64,000 bases of DNA, taken from Nymphalis io. Taxonomy: Eukaryota > Arthropoda > Insecta > Lepidoptera > Nymphalidae. The stretch lies in assembly GCF_905147045.1 (NCBI RefSeq), contig NC_065904.1:4092001-4156000 (forward strand). Direction: 5' to 3'. Positions 14,556 through 27,500 of the stretch are shown one piece after another (within the stretch, counting starts at the first letter, position 1; every line of letters begins with the position of its first letter). Made by a program: the position numbers and the translations under genes. Under the pieces are notes generated by a model. That model made no database searches. It saw nothing but the letters and a program-made list of their open reading frames with translations, and was not told the origin of the DNA.

Positions 14556-15438
14556 CCGCTTCACATCGTACGTATATTTAAAATTATTTATCATAATACT
14601 GGATCAGCGACTTATCATGGCAAGCTTATTTGATAGCTTGAATGCTAACATAGCATAGCAGGCGTGAGGCGACATTGTTAATGTATTGATCATATATAAT
14701 TTTTACTCTAATTATATAAGCATAAAATATGAATAGCAAAAATATATAGTTATAACATAATTATCAAGTTAACGAAAAAAATGGTCATCGTAAAATAATT
14801 ATAATATATTTCACATCACATTATATACATACAGCTCAAGTCGCTTTGCCAAGTTCGCCGAAAATTTGGAGTACAAAACGTTTTATTTTGGCTTTTATAT
14901 AAATACTACGAACAGACTAAACGCACATGGATGGCTTCCAGGCTGAAGCCTTGCTGTTATCTGATACTGCAGCCTTTAGACTTGCTTATGCCATACGCTT
15001 ATGATCAATGCTTTTATTACTGCTTAAATATTAAATGTAATTTTATTAGATGTACTCAAAGACCGATTCTGGATTGTACATTTCTAAATAAATTAAAATC
15101 AGAAGGCAACTCATACACTTGACTAAAAAAAACATTTTTCTTAAAAATATATAATTTATAAATCTCATTTTAATTTGATGTAATTTTTTATTTAATAAGG
15201 GTAAATTATCATATCATAATGATATAAATATTATAAAAAGTAAGATTTATTTACACTCATGTACACAAAGTAAAAAGCTTTTGTCGAGTGGCCAAAATAT
15301 TGATAGTATTTCCTGTTAGTACCTTCAATCATAGAAGAGTAAGATGCCGGCACGGCTTTAAACTTTCAAAAACCACTTTGCATTAAATTAATATAATTAT
15401 CCTGTATAAAAATCATATTTGGCATCAATTTCTCACAG

Positions 15439-15439
<1 letters not shown>

Positions 15440-15502
<63 letters not shown>

Positions 15503-15628
15503 CATTTTAGCTTTGCTTTAGTATTTTAGGAAGGCACAATTTAATTGCGTTATATTTAATACTATTTACAGCGCCACATCTATTGGATATTCAAGAATAA
15601 AATAATTAGTTGTTATACGTTCAAAAGG

Positions 15629-15669
<41 letters not shown>
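15440..15669. repeat. Two (TA)n microsatellites in the 3' part of the VAT-1-like gene
   Basis: One (TA) run of about 29 units at 15441-15499 and one of about 19 units at 15630-15668. Both lie in the intron before the alternative last exon. Confidence 0.95.
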
Positions 15670-15671
<2 letters not shown>

Positions 15672-16185
15672 GTGTTTTTTTAGCTCAATCCAGAGTTGAA
15701 TTTATTATTTGAAGTCATATTTTATACCAAAATTAAAAACTTGTCTAAAGGCTGTTACTAAATGTACGTCTAGTCAGCTTGGTCATAAGAAATCGAGATA
15801 ATCGTACTGAAAAATTCAATTTGCAAATATTTGTGACATTAAAATGTATGCAGTGCTTATATTTATTATTATTATATGGTTTATAGACGAAATATGTTGA
15901 ATACCACACAGGCTTTCACAATAATATTTTTTTTGTCAAGATGATCACGATTTAGCATGTTTAATTCATTTCATTATATTAGGCATACATTTTCTACACA
16001 TTAAGCAATATTAGCAGATATTTATTTACTTATATAAATGCAATAATAATAAGGTATTACATACATTTTAGGTAAAAGTAAATGGGATATTGAATACATA
16101 TACAATCATTTTGATTTATATTTTATAATGAAAGTGATGATTTTTATAGTGAAAGAGTTTAATAAAGAAATAAACACAATTCCAG

Positions 16186-16223
16186 AGTCGAAGGAGAAGG
16201 AGAAGGAGAAAGAATCTAGCTGA
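16186..16223 (+). CDS. Alternative last coding exon of the VAT-1-like gene
   Basis: A splice acceptor (ACAATTCCAG) at 16185 is followed by an open stretch ending in TGA at 16221-16223. Inside the previous exon a donor (GAAG then GTCAGT) lies after 14514, in phase 1. Joining 14514 to 16186 keeps the frame and replaces the last 14 codons of the long form, including the ending QACVV, with EESKEKEKEKESS. The total again divides into whole codons (about 375 residues in the window). The new tail continues the KEKE character of the exon before it, which supports its being real. If both forms exist, the gene makes two C-termini that differ in charge; reading through 14514 gives the other. No transcript evidence is available. 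Confidence 0.7.
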
Positions 16224-18445
16224 ATTGTTTCGCCAAAGGACAGGACCAGACAAACCACCGCCAATTGATTATTTTAGAGTTGATGCTGCTCGTTTTGACG
16301 GCCGCCTTGTGCTTACACCGGCGTCTCACTGTGTTGCCTCATGTTTTATGTTTAATACAATTATTCAATAAGTCTGAGTACGGCTCTGTCCGATCCTCTT
16401 TCTTCTTTATTGTTTTCTTAAATGTAACAATCGGTTCGGACATTCTCGTACAATTTTCGATAAGTTTAGTTTATAAAAATCTATCATCACTTTCTATTCT
16501 TATATATATTTTTAATGATATAATTTAAATAGTAATGAATTTGTTATTCGACCAGCGAATTTTTATTGAATATCGATTTTATTCCAATTTTAATTTCTAA
16601 TCAGGCCTAAGTTAAGAAGTTTTCGAACTGTCGAGTCTTATAGTTTAATGTTTAAGACTTTATTTTAGGATGAGATATTTTAGTCTGCAGTTATTTTGAA
16701 TGGCTATTGTATATCTAAGGTGCAGAGATGCTTAATCTTTATGTATGTTAAGCTTTAATATTTTATTAGTAAATGTTTAAATTTTGGCCCTGGAGACCCA
16801 CACCCGCCCTCGCGCCGCGGGTCGTTCACTCACTCGCCGCTCTTTGAAACTTCAAACGAATGAAACCTTGCGTGTGATATTTTGTACTAGGTATGCTAGA
16901 TATTTTGCGGTATTTTATGCTGCCTATACATGACATTGATTTTTATTATTTGAGTGTAAAATACAATCGAATGTTTTATAATTATATTTTTATACTTAGA
17001 AGTTTTGTAAATTATTTTCTAGTTAAGAAAAGAAACAAAAATCAATAATCACTTAATCGCACCGGTCATTGTGTGTTGAATGCGATAGTCCGTTAGCTCA
17101 GACTACAAACACTATACCGATGCTGACAAGCTTCGTGAAACAGAAGCTGCGAAATATTTTGTCTGTCGGTGGTTTACTGTGAAATTCAACGTGGTTACGA
17201 CACCTTCGATATAGTCATATTTTTATAAACCAAATGTCGACTATGAGATCTCTTGTTAAGTAAAAAGCCTTTTATGTATCTTTACACACAAATATCACAT
17301 ATCCAAACATAAATACACTTACTTAAACACAATGTACATTAGGAATAATGTTTTGATAACAATATTCACTATATATAACTACTATCACTATAATAACATT
17401 TCTTTTCATATACCTAGCATATATTTAAAATTACTCTTTGATTTTCGTATGTTTATAAGTAATGTTTACCGCCATATAATGTACAGTATGGTTATAACCT
17501 ATAAGTGTATGTACCCAGTACTAATAAACTTTTTATCTGTATAACATATCAAGCGCATGTAAAACTTATATTTGAAAGGCTGAGGTAGTCCGGATTTACG
17601 GAATAAAACGAGGCTATATAGTTTCCAATACCTGGATAGATACTTACTGCTCAATAATATTACCTGCCAGCGTTGACGCAATGTATGTTCGAATCTAAAG
17701 TTAAACAGACAAACTCGTAGATTTTTTTATAAATTTTTACCCTTTTCGAACGTTTTTTGCAAGAGCATAATTTGCGTGAGCGCGTGTTTAGTGTCCGAAC
17801 TTAGTATCACTTAAAGTGTTTAGTGCAAAGCGTAGAAACCGTTAGCCGCTGGTTGTGAGCTCGCAAGCACCAGACAAGAGAATCAGACTGCCTCCGACTT
17901 AGATTGAAAGAAATAAACGTATGTTATTATGATAATCAAATAGAGCAGCAACGCGCTGCAGCTGCGACACGTTGCTTTATCGTACGGTGGCTTGGTGCTA
18001 GTTACGTATCGTGCGCGGATAAATCTTGCTTCAGTGTCTCGGACCAATATCTTAAAGCTATTTAGTCTTCTTAACACTAATCTTCGTCGCTTTATGTGTC
18101 AAATATGTGCGAATTCCTTAATGTTAACATATATTATTAAATTCTTGTGTATATCGACCTGTATAATGGTTTAGATTTATCTGAATTCTCTTCTATAAGG
18201 TTAACGGATGAAACTCAACAATGATAACGTGAGCTGGAGTGACCGCGCCGTTTGTGATTGTGTCCAAAATTGTTGTAGGTTAGTATCGAATTTGATGCCA
18301 ATATTTATTGTCGAGAAGAGCGCCAGAAATGGTGGAACCTGCGCCGTCACACCAGCTACAGACTGGGTCGTTAACATATTACACATTTATTTTTGTAAGG
18401 GCGGGCCAGTGTGATATCTATACTATAAAATGGATAAATAAATAT
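16224..18445 (+). other. Probable 3' untranslated region of the VAT-1-like gene
   Basis: No convincing coding exon is seen between the alternative stop at 16223 and the convergent dynein light chain gene whose stop lies at 18558. Reading frames here are short and look random. AATAAA at about 18437, just before the end of the next gene, could serve as the poly(A) signal, so the stretch is read as a long 3' UTR plus intergenic DNA. The extent is an inference. Confidence 0.35.
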
Positions 18446-18557
18446 GTATGATCTGTAAAAATGCTTATTCACGTCTTTTATTTACTAACCTCTCAATAAA
18501 ACCCAAATTACAAAGTCGACATTAAAAACAAATTAATTTTAATTTAAATATAATTAT

Positions 18558-20188
18558 TTAATCAAAATAGACACCATAGACGACAACATTAGCATAAATA
18601 TGGCAGTTTTCAAAATTATGTGACGCGAAAGCATCTCGTTCGTGGTCCCAGAGAAAGGAGTGAAACATGTGGACACTTTGCTGTCTTCTCTGACCAATCG
18701 TTACACCGACGATTATTCTGTATCTGGAAATTATAAATAAGATAAGCATAATTTCAATAAAAAATCATACTCTTTGTTAAATATTACCTTTTATTTATAT
18801 ATGGAGTATAATAATAATGATATCCCCAAATCTAACATTATTATTGGCATCCAGACCGGTCGTCGCTATATTTTACTGATGGTAGGCCTTTTGTAAGCTC
18901 GTCTGGGTAGGTACCACCCACTCACCAGATATTTTACTGTAAAACTTGTACTTGGTACTGTTGTGTTCCGGTTTAAAGGGTGAGTATAATTACAGACACA
19001 AGGCAGGACATATCAACTTAGTTCCCAAGGTTAGTGGTGCATTAGCTATGTAAGCAATGGTTAAAATTTCTTACAATACAAATGTCTATGGGCGTTGGTG
19101 ACCACATATCATCAGGTGGCCCATATCCTCGTCCGCCTACCTATACTATAAAATTTATATATATTAAATTGATTTCAAGAAATTTTAAAAGACAATAGGT
19201 AATTAAGGTTGTGATAACGATATCTTCTTGATCGATTTAGCCGCTATCTTACTTAATGGATATAGTGCAAATTCATCCATGTCCATTCTAATAGTCAGAT
19301 GGAACGGCAAAGTTACACGACCGGAAAGGCCACGCACGGGACCGATGTGCCAAACTTTAGGTATGCGTTTTCCGAGGCCCGCTAGTGTACCATGGCCAGA
19401 TTTCTAAATTCGGGCTGCAACAGCCTGTATTTCTTAACAGAAAAATAAAATAACTTATAATTTATACAAGCCGGGATTTGAATCTGTGACATATTTATAA
19501 AGTGAGAAAACATTATTTATTATATATGAAAGTTTATATTCACCACCCACAGTGGAGCAAAGTGGTGAATTAAGCTTCTGACCTTCCTTAAAGAACCCAA
19601 ATAATCCCAAAAATCCAAAAGTTTACAGCGACAATTTATAAAGGATAAAAGCTAGTATACTCCCGACAGACTTTCTCGGATAGATTAATGAATTCATTGA
19701 TTTTACATTTAAAAATGTATACTAACGTGATGCTTACGTACACTTTATGAGCATTTCTTATTTCTACAACACAAGCAATATAAACAAGACATAACTGATA
19801 CACCGGCGATCATTGGTAATATATACATCATATTGGATTTTGTAATATTTTTAACGATGCCTAGAATTCTTATTGTTTTGCTAGATTTTTACTATACATT
19901 GTAATTTTGATAGATGTATTGACAATTATAATAACAGTAATATAAGTTCCTACTCGTGACATACCTGTCATAATTTTCTTCTTTTATCGCTGTCCTTATA
20001 TTTTCTGCTAAACTAAGACAAAGATCTGGAATGAGCTTTTCGCTATATTCGACATCAGCAAGTTCTGAATTCACGAGTCGCTTTAGGATTTTTTCCACGT
20101 TTTCAATATTGAAGTGCTTTCTTGGGTTTAGTTGATATGTGGGCTGATAAGTTCGTATCTGTTTTGAAATAGACTTATTTTCAGACAT
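18558..20188 (-). CDS. Tctex1-type dynein light chain family protein, two exons, complete
   Basis: Two exons on the minus strand: 20188-19965 (start ATG, ends in phase 2 before GTATGT) and 18723-18558 (after an acceptor TTTCCAG, ending in TAA). Together they make 129 residues, the usual size for this family. The protein has a short polar N-terminus, then TYQLNPRKHF and the helix VEKILKRLVNSELADVEYS. Downstream of DRYRIIVGVTIGQRRQQSV come SFLWDHERDAFAS and, at the C-terminus, VVVYGVYFD; this W-D...F-A-S and VYGVY(F/Y) pattern is the hallmark of the Tctex1 fold. Family members are accessory light chains of cytoplasmic, axonemal or intraflagellar dynein; which subclass (DYNLT2/TCTEX1D-like) is not settled here. 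Its start lies head-to-head with FAN1. The 1.2-kb intron contains two SINE copies. Confidence 0.9.
18875..19155 (+). repeat. SINE-like repeat, family B, near full length
   Basis: Family B is defined here by a consensus from this window: it starts near TAGGGCTTTGTGCAAGC, passes through CCGTCTGGGTAGGTACCACC and GTTGTGTTCCGGTTTGAAGG, and ends CTCGTCCGCCTTCCTATTC followed by TATAAAA. This copy is in the forward sense and diverged, inside the intron of the dynein light chain gene. It encodes no protein. Confidence 0.8.
19211..19500 (-). repeat. tRNA-derived SINE-like repeat, family C
   Basis: The complement contains a tRNA-like B-box region (plus-strand AAGCCGGGATTTGAATC) and a moderately GC-rich body with ACGACCGGAAAGGCCACGC. 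It resembles a lepidopteran interspersed repeat with a tRNA-like head, in the reverse orientation. Only one copy is in the window, so the borders are approximate. Confidence 0.5.
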
Positions 20189-21582
20189 CTTTAAGTTTGA
20201 TCAATAAGATTCCTTAGTTCTTGTGTTTTTTTTAATACATTGTTTGACTACAGTAAAAGATAAACATAGTAGGACTACAATATTATAGTACTACTAATTC
20301 TATACGATTAATACTACTAATTCCCTACAAATAAAAGCGATAAAATGATATTTTTTATCATTTCTGATTCAACTACATAAAAAAGTTACTGGTACTAGTA
20401 TCAATCAAAGGTTAGTAATTATTATTTCTGTTATTAAATTATAAGTTTTATTTCAATTAAATAAAGTATGCCGAGTTAAATTATTTTAGCTTTCAGTTTT
20501 AACTGTACCTGTAGATATTTTTGTGCATAAAAAAAATAAGAAAGTATATATAATATCACGAAAATATTTAAAAAATGTTTTCACTTAGTATTTTGTGTAC
20601 GTTTAAATAAAGCAATTTCCTATAAAATTTGGTTTTATTAAAATAATTTTTAGCTTATATTTAATTTTATTTTATATAACATTAATTATAATGAATTTAT
20701 CAATTTCAACAATTATAACCAGTTATTTATATACTTATTCTATGTTATAAACCTTTACCATTTTCTGTTTGTTACTTGTTCGGCGATTTAATCCAAATCC
20801 GCTCATTCGAAATGAGATTCGTGTATATTCTTTCGACATTTTTTATTCCAATAATACTTTAATAATTTTAATTTCGTAATAGTTTAGTAACCTGAGCTTT
20901 GAGTGTAACTCAATAACCATCCTGATTTAAGGAATGTGACAAGGTTTTAATTAGTATTTACCTGCTTTATATAATATATAGTAATAATAAACTTAAGGCT
21001 TGGTTAATTTATTTCATGAGTTGAAAACAATTTTTTTTATTATTTTCATTACGACATTATATACCTATAATACTTATTTAATTCAATTTTATTAAAAAAG
21101 CCATAACTTTACTTACAGCTTCGAATTAACCAAGGTGTTTGTTTAATTTAATACTCAACGCCTACAAGTACCTACAATAGCTTATAAATTTCTGAGAAGG
21201 TAATAAATTACCTTTTCAGAAATATATTCATTATAATGAATCTAAAAACAAATTGTCTCTGGTGTCATCAAAGTAAGGTTGAGAGAGCACTTAGATTCTC
21301 TGTCTACATAATCACATTATATTTTGACGTTGTCACTTGTCAGTCGTTAATATTATTTATTTTGAGTTATTGACTTCCAACATTAGCTTATTTAACAAAT
21401 TACCAAACCAAATAGTGATTGATAAACTAGCGGTATATTATTTATTATTTATGATAAATATTTGACAAATATTACTAATAATTCATACTTATAGTTTTAT
21501 TCTCCTTGTATTGGTGATAATTCTTATAATACACATACATACATAAGCGAAAGTTTATACGGGATATGATAAATAAAAAAAT
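20189..21582. promoter_or_regulatory. Divergent intergenic region between the dynein light chain gene and FAN1
   Basis: The starts of the two genes are 1.4 kb apart and face away from each other, so this AT-rich stretch must hold both promoters unless unseen 5' UTR exons exist. No repeat or exon was recognised. A CGTTGTCACTTGTCAGTCG patch near 21327-21346, about 240 bases before the FAN1 ATG, is a plausible transcription start region. No exact core element can be assigned. Confidence 0.4.
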
Positions 21583-24500
21583 ATGAATCAACAGACTACA
21601 TTAAACAAGTATTTTAAAATAAAAGACAATACATTTAAAAAAATGGATACAAACCGGAAAAAGAAACATAACTTAAGTATAACTAGAACACCTGTAAAAT
21701 CGCCTAAAGTAACAAATGAAAACAAAAATGTGATTGATTTAATTAGTGATGATGATGAAGAATCAATAAGTTCTAAAACATGTGATCTTGATCAGAGTCG
21801 GAAAAGCTCATCTGAATCAACATTGGTCTACACACCTGAAATGCTGCGAAAATCCTCTGCAATACATTCATCCTGTGAAGATATTTCAAATAAGTCTTCA
21901 CTCTCACCTGCCTCTGAGCACAAATCTTCAAATAAATCATCACCAAGTTTTCGTAGTCCATCAACAAGTCGCAAATACTATTCGCCCACCAAAAAAAGAA
22001 GTATTGCAGTTAGAACACCTACCAAAGCTAAAAGAAATCTTTGTTATACCCTATCAAAATGTGGTAGCGAAAATATTTTTAATGATGAGGAGTTCCTTCA
22101 AGCTTCGAAAGATCTGGATGACTCAAGTAAGTAATTACAATAACTCATATACATACATTTGTATTATCAAATAACTAGGTGTTTTTTATTAGTGAGGAAT
22201 CAAAAAATGTTAATTAATATAAATTAAATAAAAAATGTAATTATAATTAAAAAATCAATATTAATTCTAATGATTTATTAATTACAATTTAATAATGGTC
22301 ATTGTATTGTTTCAGCCATTTTTCTGTTAAAAATAATTTACCAGTTTTTATGTACCGATAGCTTGAAACCACTCTTAGGAGAAAGTAGTTGTAATCTCCT
22401 GTCGAGGGGAATGCAATTAAAAAAGCCTGGCATGAGATTAGTATGTAGATTGTATTGGCAGCAGGAAGGATGGCGTAGGTGGGATAAAGTGAAGAAGATC
22501 ATGATTGGCAAACTAAATTTTGATGATCCAACTGTACATGAAGCAATTAACTCTCTTATAGAAAGTGGATATATTTCTGTAGCAAATATTAATAATGGTC
22601 AGTATACAAGTGTGTTTTAGTTAGTTTGTTTATACACTAAAGATCACTCCACACCAAATAAATATAGCAAGTATATATATATATATACAAAAAGAACAAA
22701 AAGCCGAGATGGCCTAGTGGTAAGAATGCGTGAATCTTAACCGATGATCGTGGGTTCAAACCCGGGCAAGCACCACTGAATTTTCATGTGCTTAATTTGT
22801 GATTTTAATTCATCTCGTGCTTGACGGTGAAGGAAAACATCGTGAGGAAACCTGCATGTGTCTAATTTCACTGAAATTCTGCCACATGTGTATTCCACCA
22901 AACCGCATTGGAGCAGTGTGGTGGAATAAGCTCCAAACCTTCTCCTCAAAAAGAGGTGCGGAGGCCTTTAGCCCAGCAGTGGGACATTCACAGGCTGTTA
23001 CGGTACGGTATATATATATATACCGTACCGTATATATATATATACGGTATATATATATATACCGTATATATATATATACGGTATATATATATATACCGTA
23101 CCGTACCGTAAATAAATATGTTATTTTAATATTACAAAATTCATTGCTAAATCTAAGCATTTTCACACAATATCTGGTTCATATAAAGAATTAATTTCAT
23201 TAATTTAGTATTACACACTATAGCTGTTTGTAATTACTGTTTATTTGTTTTTGATAATTTATGCTGATAGTAAAAAGTGGTCCAAGCCCATACCACCCAT
23301 TAGTAATTGTTCTTACGTCATATGGTTATTATATTCCAGTGTAGTTACAGCCTTACAGGCACAGAGAATATAACATCCGCATTGGCAAGTAAGAGATGTT
23401 TAATATTTTTCTACAAATGTAATGTCTATGGAAAGATGTGACGACTTATCATCTGGCTTGTGCTATTCGCCAGTCTACCTAGATATTTAAAATATAACAA
23501 TAACAAACAAACTTGTATCTGAAAGATATTTAAATATGTATGTAGTAGCAGTTTAAATTAATTTAACTAAAATACTGTTAAATTATTTCTAGGTGAAAAA
23601 ATTGATTTTGATGAGTTGGTAAAAATGCTTAAGCTGGATGAATTGAAGTTAATGTGCAAAGAGTTTAAAATTAAAACTACAAAGAAAGAGGATGCTGCGC
23701 AGTCATTGAAAAATTTTTGCAATAAGAAAACAAATATAACAAATTACTTTGTTGGTAGTAAAAGCACAAATGAAACTCGAGTTTTGAATTTGTAAGTTTT
23801 TAAAACAGTATTTTATATGAATATATTTGATTTTAATTTTGATAAGGTAACAAATGGACAAACAGATTTACTTTCACTACATATAATACTGCTCTGATAA
23901 TGTAAATAGTACCCCTCACTAAATATATTCTTTTTTATTTAAATATAACAAATTTCAGACTGCGCTCCAAAGTAGGTCCATGTTATAAACTGAAAGATGA
24001 GGCTCGGAACACACTTAAGGAGCTCTATATTCTCATGTACCTTGGAATAGATTATAGTATAATAAAAGAAAAGAGACTAGAATTAATGCTTCTCAATGAT
24101 AAATCTAATAGGGAGACTTATCCCATTGATAAAGATATGGAAGTTGATAATGCAAGTTTAGTATTCAAAAATAGAGAACAATTTTTAAGGTAAGTTTAAA
24201 TGTTTCTTATTATTTATTATCTGTATTCATGGAAATTATACAAATATGTCATGTATATTTTATGTCGTGGCCTGAAAAAATGTAATTAAGCATATAGCTT
24301 GAGTAATAAGCTAGGGCCAAAGAACTGCTATGATATGACAATTTAATATACATAATACCTTAAGGCCTGACTCGCATATGCTACACATAACTTCGTGATA
24401 GTTGAATGTTCGTGCTCTTTTTGAAGATAATCGAATAGAAAATCATCCTTTCAGTTACATTAATGCTGGTTCATTATATGAAGATATCGAGGAAGCTACT

Positions 24501-27500
24501 GAGCTGTCTAAGAAGTGTGAAAAGATTAAACAAGTCTATGATCTTTACAACAAAATAAGCAAAGAAGATATGATGAAGTAATTGTTTTATTTATTTATAT
24601 ATCCTTTAAAAAAAATCCATTATTGCTTTATATTTTTATGCATATTTTCATGTGAATTTATTATGCAGATTTCCAACTTATGTCCCATTTCACTTTCATA
24701 TGTAATCTTTCTCTTTCTTTTCTCTGCCAGAAGGATGCCTGGAAGCGATCTTTGTATTAACGAGACCGCCGCCTGGTGTATATCTGCCTTATCTGTATCT
24801 TTGTTTAAGTTTCATATGTGTTCAACAAGGATTGTATTTTATTATATCCAAGCATTCTAGTTTCTGGGCCATTTTAGTTCTCAGAAACATTGGACTATAC
24901 TGCGTAATTTATATATTTTTGGGCCCCTTCGTCCATGGGAGATTACTCTTAATTCGTAACCGCACACGTTGTTCCTGGGTGGTGCCAATCAGGTGACAAT
25001 CTAATTGGTGGACGAAGCCGTACCGCCAAGCAATGCTGTTGTGTTCTGGTACGCCGTACGATGTCCGGTGACACCATTTCGAGAGTAGGGTGAGAACAGT
25101 TGCTTCCCTGCAGAAGATCGAAACAATGCATACTGGAATCGCCACATCGGGAGACTTGTCGCGGAGGGTAGCGGGATCCGCGGCACGGTGCACCACCGCT
25201 GGCCGACCGCAGATAGATGGTGGCCCAAGTAGTGAGCTAGCCACTCACAAAATGCTACCCCGCCAATTGTCGCCAACATCATAACATGTTAAAAATAAAT
25301 AAATAATGTTGACCTTGAATTAATATGACGTCATGGGTCGAGATCGAATATAATCTGTGGTATTCATTATGGATTCGGAAAAAAATGGCGTATAGCAAAG
25401 CGATTATCTTAAATATATATAATATTGTGTACTACTCTTGTGTACTACTCTTGTGTACTACTCTTTCCTTTGGAATATAGTATAAACATGTACTTTATGT
25501 TTGTTCATAGTTACATCTCGCTACCGGTGTGGCTCCGCCGGTACACACCGGCATACATATATGTGAAAATTATGGAAGCTGGAATTCAGGAATTGAAAAA
25601 ATCAAAGGTCGAAATCAACATAGTTTTAGCTGTCGACATACTATCGACACTATTAAAGCAAACCGCCTTCAGACAACACAAGAGAGCGGAATGGTATTCG
25701 GAGAAGGCGCTCATCCTCGACAAATTATTGTCTCTTCCTGAGAAGGTAATATTGAAGAAAATTAACTTAAAATTGATATTTCTTACTCAATTCGTGATAA
25801 ATGTTTTTAAAAATCATAATAGGTTAATTTATATTTCTTAAATAGCAGATCTATAAGTGGACTGCCTAGTGTCTATATTAGATAACCCACCGATCCCGAG
25901 ATCTCGGGATCAAAACCTAGGTCGGGTCATAAAAAAGTTATTGCGAATTATTTCAAAGAAATTGGTAGTGTTGGAAAGCACGAAAAACTGGGGGCCTGAG
26001 CTCTTTCCTGACGAAATTCTGGCCTCATCTGATTATATAAGATTTTGGGAACTATACTATACATCTTCTATGTATCCCGCACAGATTGGAAATTAGTTTT
26101 GAAATCGGTTAGGAGGACATCGTCATATACAATACAAATAGTTTCAGACAAATTCGTAATATTTGTGGTGTTTCTTATTATGGGTTGATATGGCATTTTT
26201 TTTATCTTTACATTATTTTAAAGAGATGCACGCACGTATACAAAGAAACTCAACCAAACAGATCTGCTTACGTTCTGAAAATCCTTTCTAATGTATTAGG
26301 AATGTACCTTTTTTTTAGGCAGCTGAAGTACTATTGGAAGGTTTCAACTCGAACATTCCAGAAATGTATCTAGATTCCATGCGACCTCGAGCTAAATTGT
26401 TAGCGAAACGACAGACATGTTCCATAAGCTCGGCTTTAAAGGTTCAGCTACTTGCACGAGCGGAAAAATATGATATACTGGAGAAGAATATAAAAGCGGT
26501 GCACATTTACAAACAGCCAATGTAGTAAGTAACTTGTAATGTTTGATTGACACGATGTCATTGGTCTTGAATAATCTATGGTATTTTTTATTTTTTTTAT
26601 AGAATAGGAAGGCGGACGAGCATATGGGCCACCTGATGGTAAGTGGTCACCAACGCCCATAGACATTGGCATTGTAAGAATAACATAGTAAGGTAACATT
26701 TCTTACATGCCAATGTCAATGGGCGTTGGTGATCAGGTGGCCCATATGCTCGTCCGCCTTCCTATTCTATAAAAAATATATTTATATATACATATTTTAA
26801 CTAAACAATAGTCTTTATTATTAGTAATTATTGATGTAATCGGCTTACATTTACAGTGATGGTGGTAGAGGGAAAATTAAATTCGAGACGCGCACCGCCG
26901 ACGGTCTGCTGGTGCACGAAGCTGAGGAGTATTGCATGTACTGCTACATTAAGGATGGAAAATACACACACGGTATTTTTTTATATTTATAATTAAATCA
27001 TTAATATTTTGCAAATGTTTCGATTTAAAAATTTCGGCTTAAACTTATATTATAAGTATATACCAATACACTTTGTTGAATTAAAACAAAGTATTCCATA
27101 TAAGAACTGAATTTATTGAACAAAGGAAAATATGTTTGAAAAACTTACTTTAATTATTTTAATTAGTTTTTTTTAATACCGATCGGAAAATAAGACCACA
27201 CACTTATTTCTTCTTGGTAGAATCAACATGACTAACCAGTGGCAGCTTAATTCTGTAAAACGTATTCTCGAATAAAGTGCGTTTTGACTTTTTTCTTATT
27301 ACTGTGGTAATAAACATTGCAGGTGGTCACTGGGAAGGCAGGATAGTGACAACAATATTCTTCCTGTTATTCTGGGATATAATATACGCACCGCTGAAAG
27401 GTGTTCGTGGGATTTTCTTGTCCCACTACCAGACTTACCCCCTGGACATGTTCTGCGAAGATTTCTACAACAACAGGAAAGCGTTGATCGATGAAAGACT

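Noticed and set aside
22799..23194. Long Tyr/Ile-rich frames on both strands
   Set aside because: They arise from the TATATA/CGG tail of a SINE and its tRNA-like body; low complexity on both strands.
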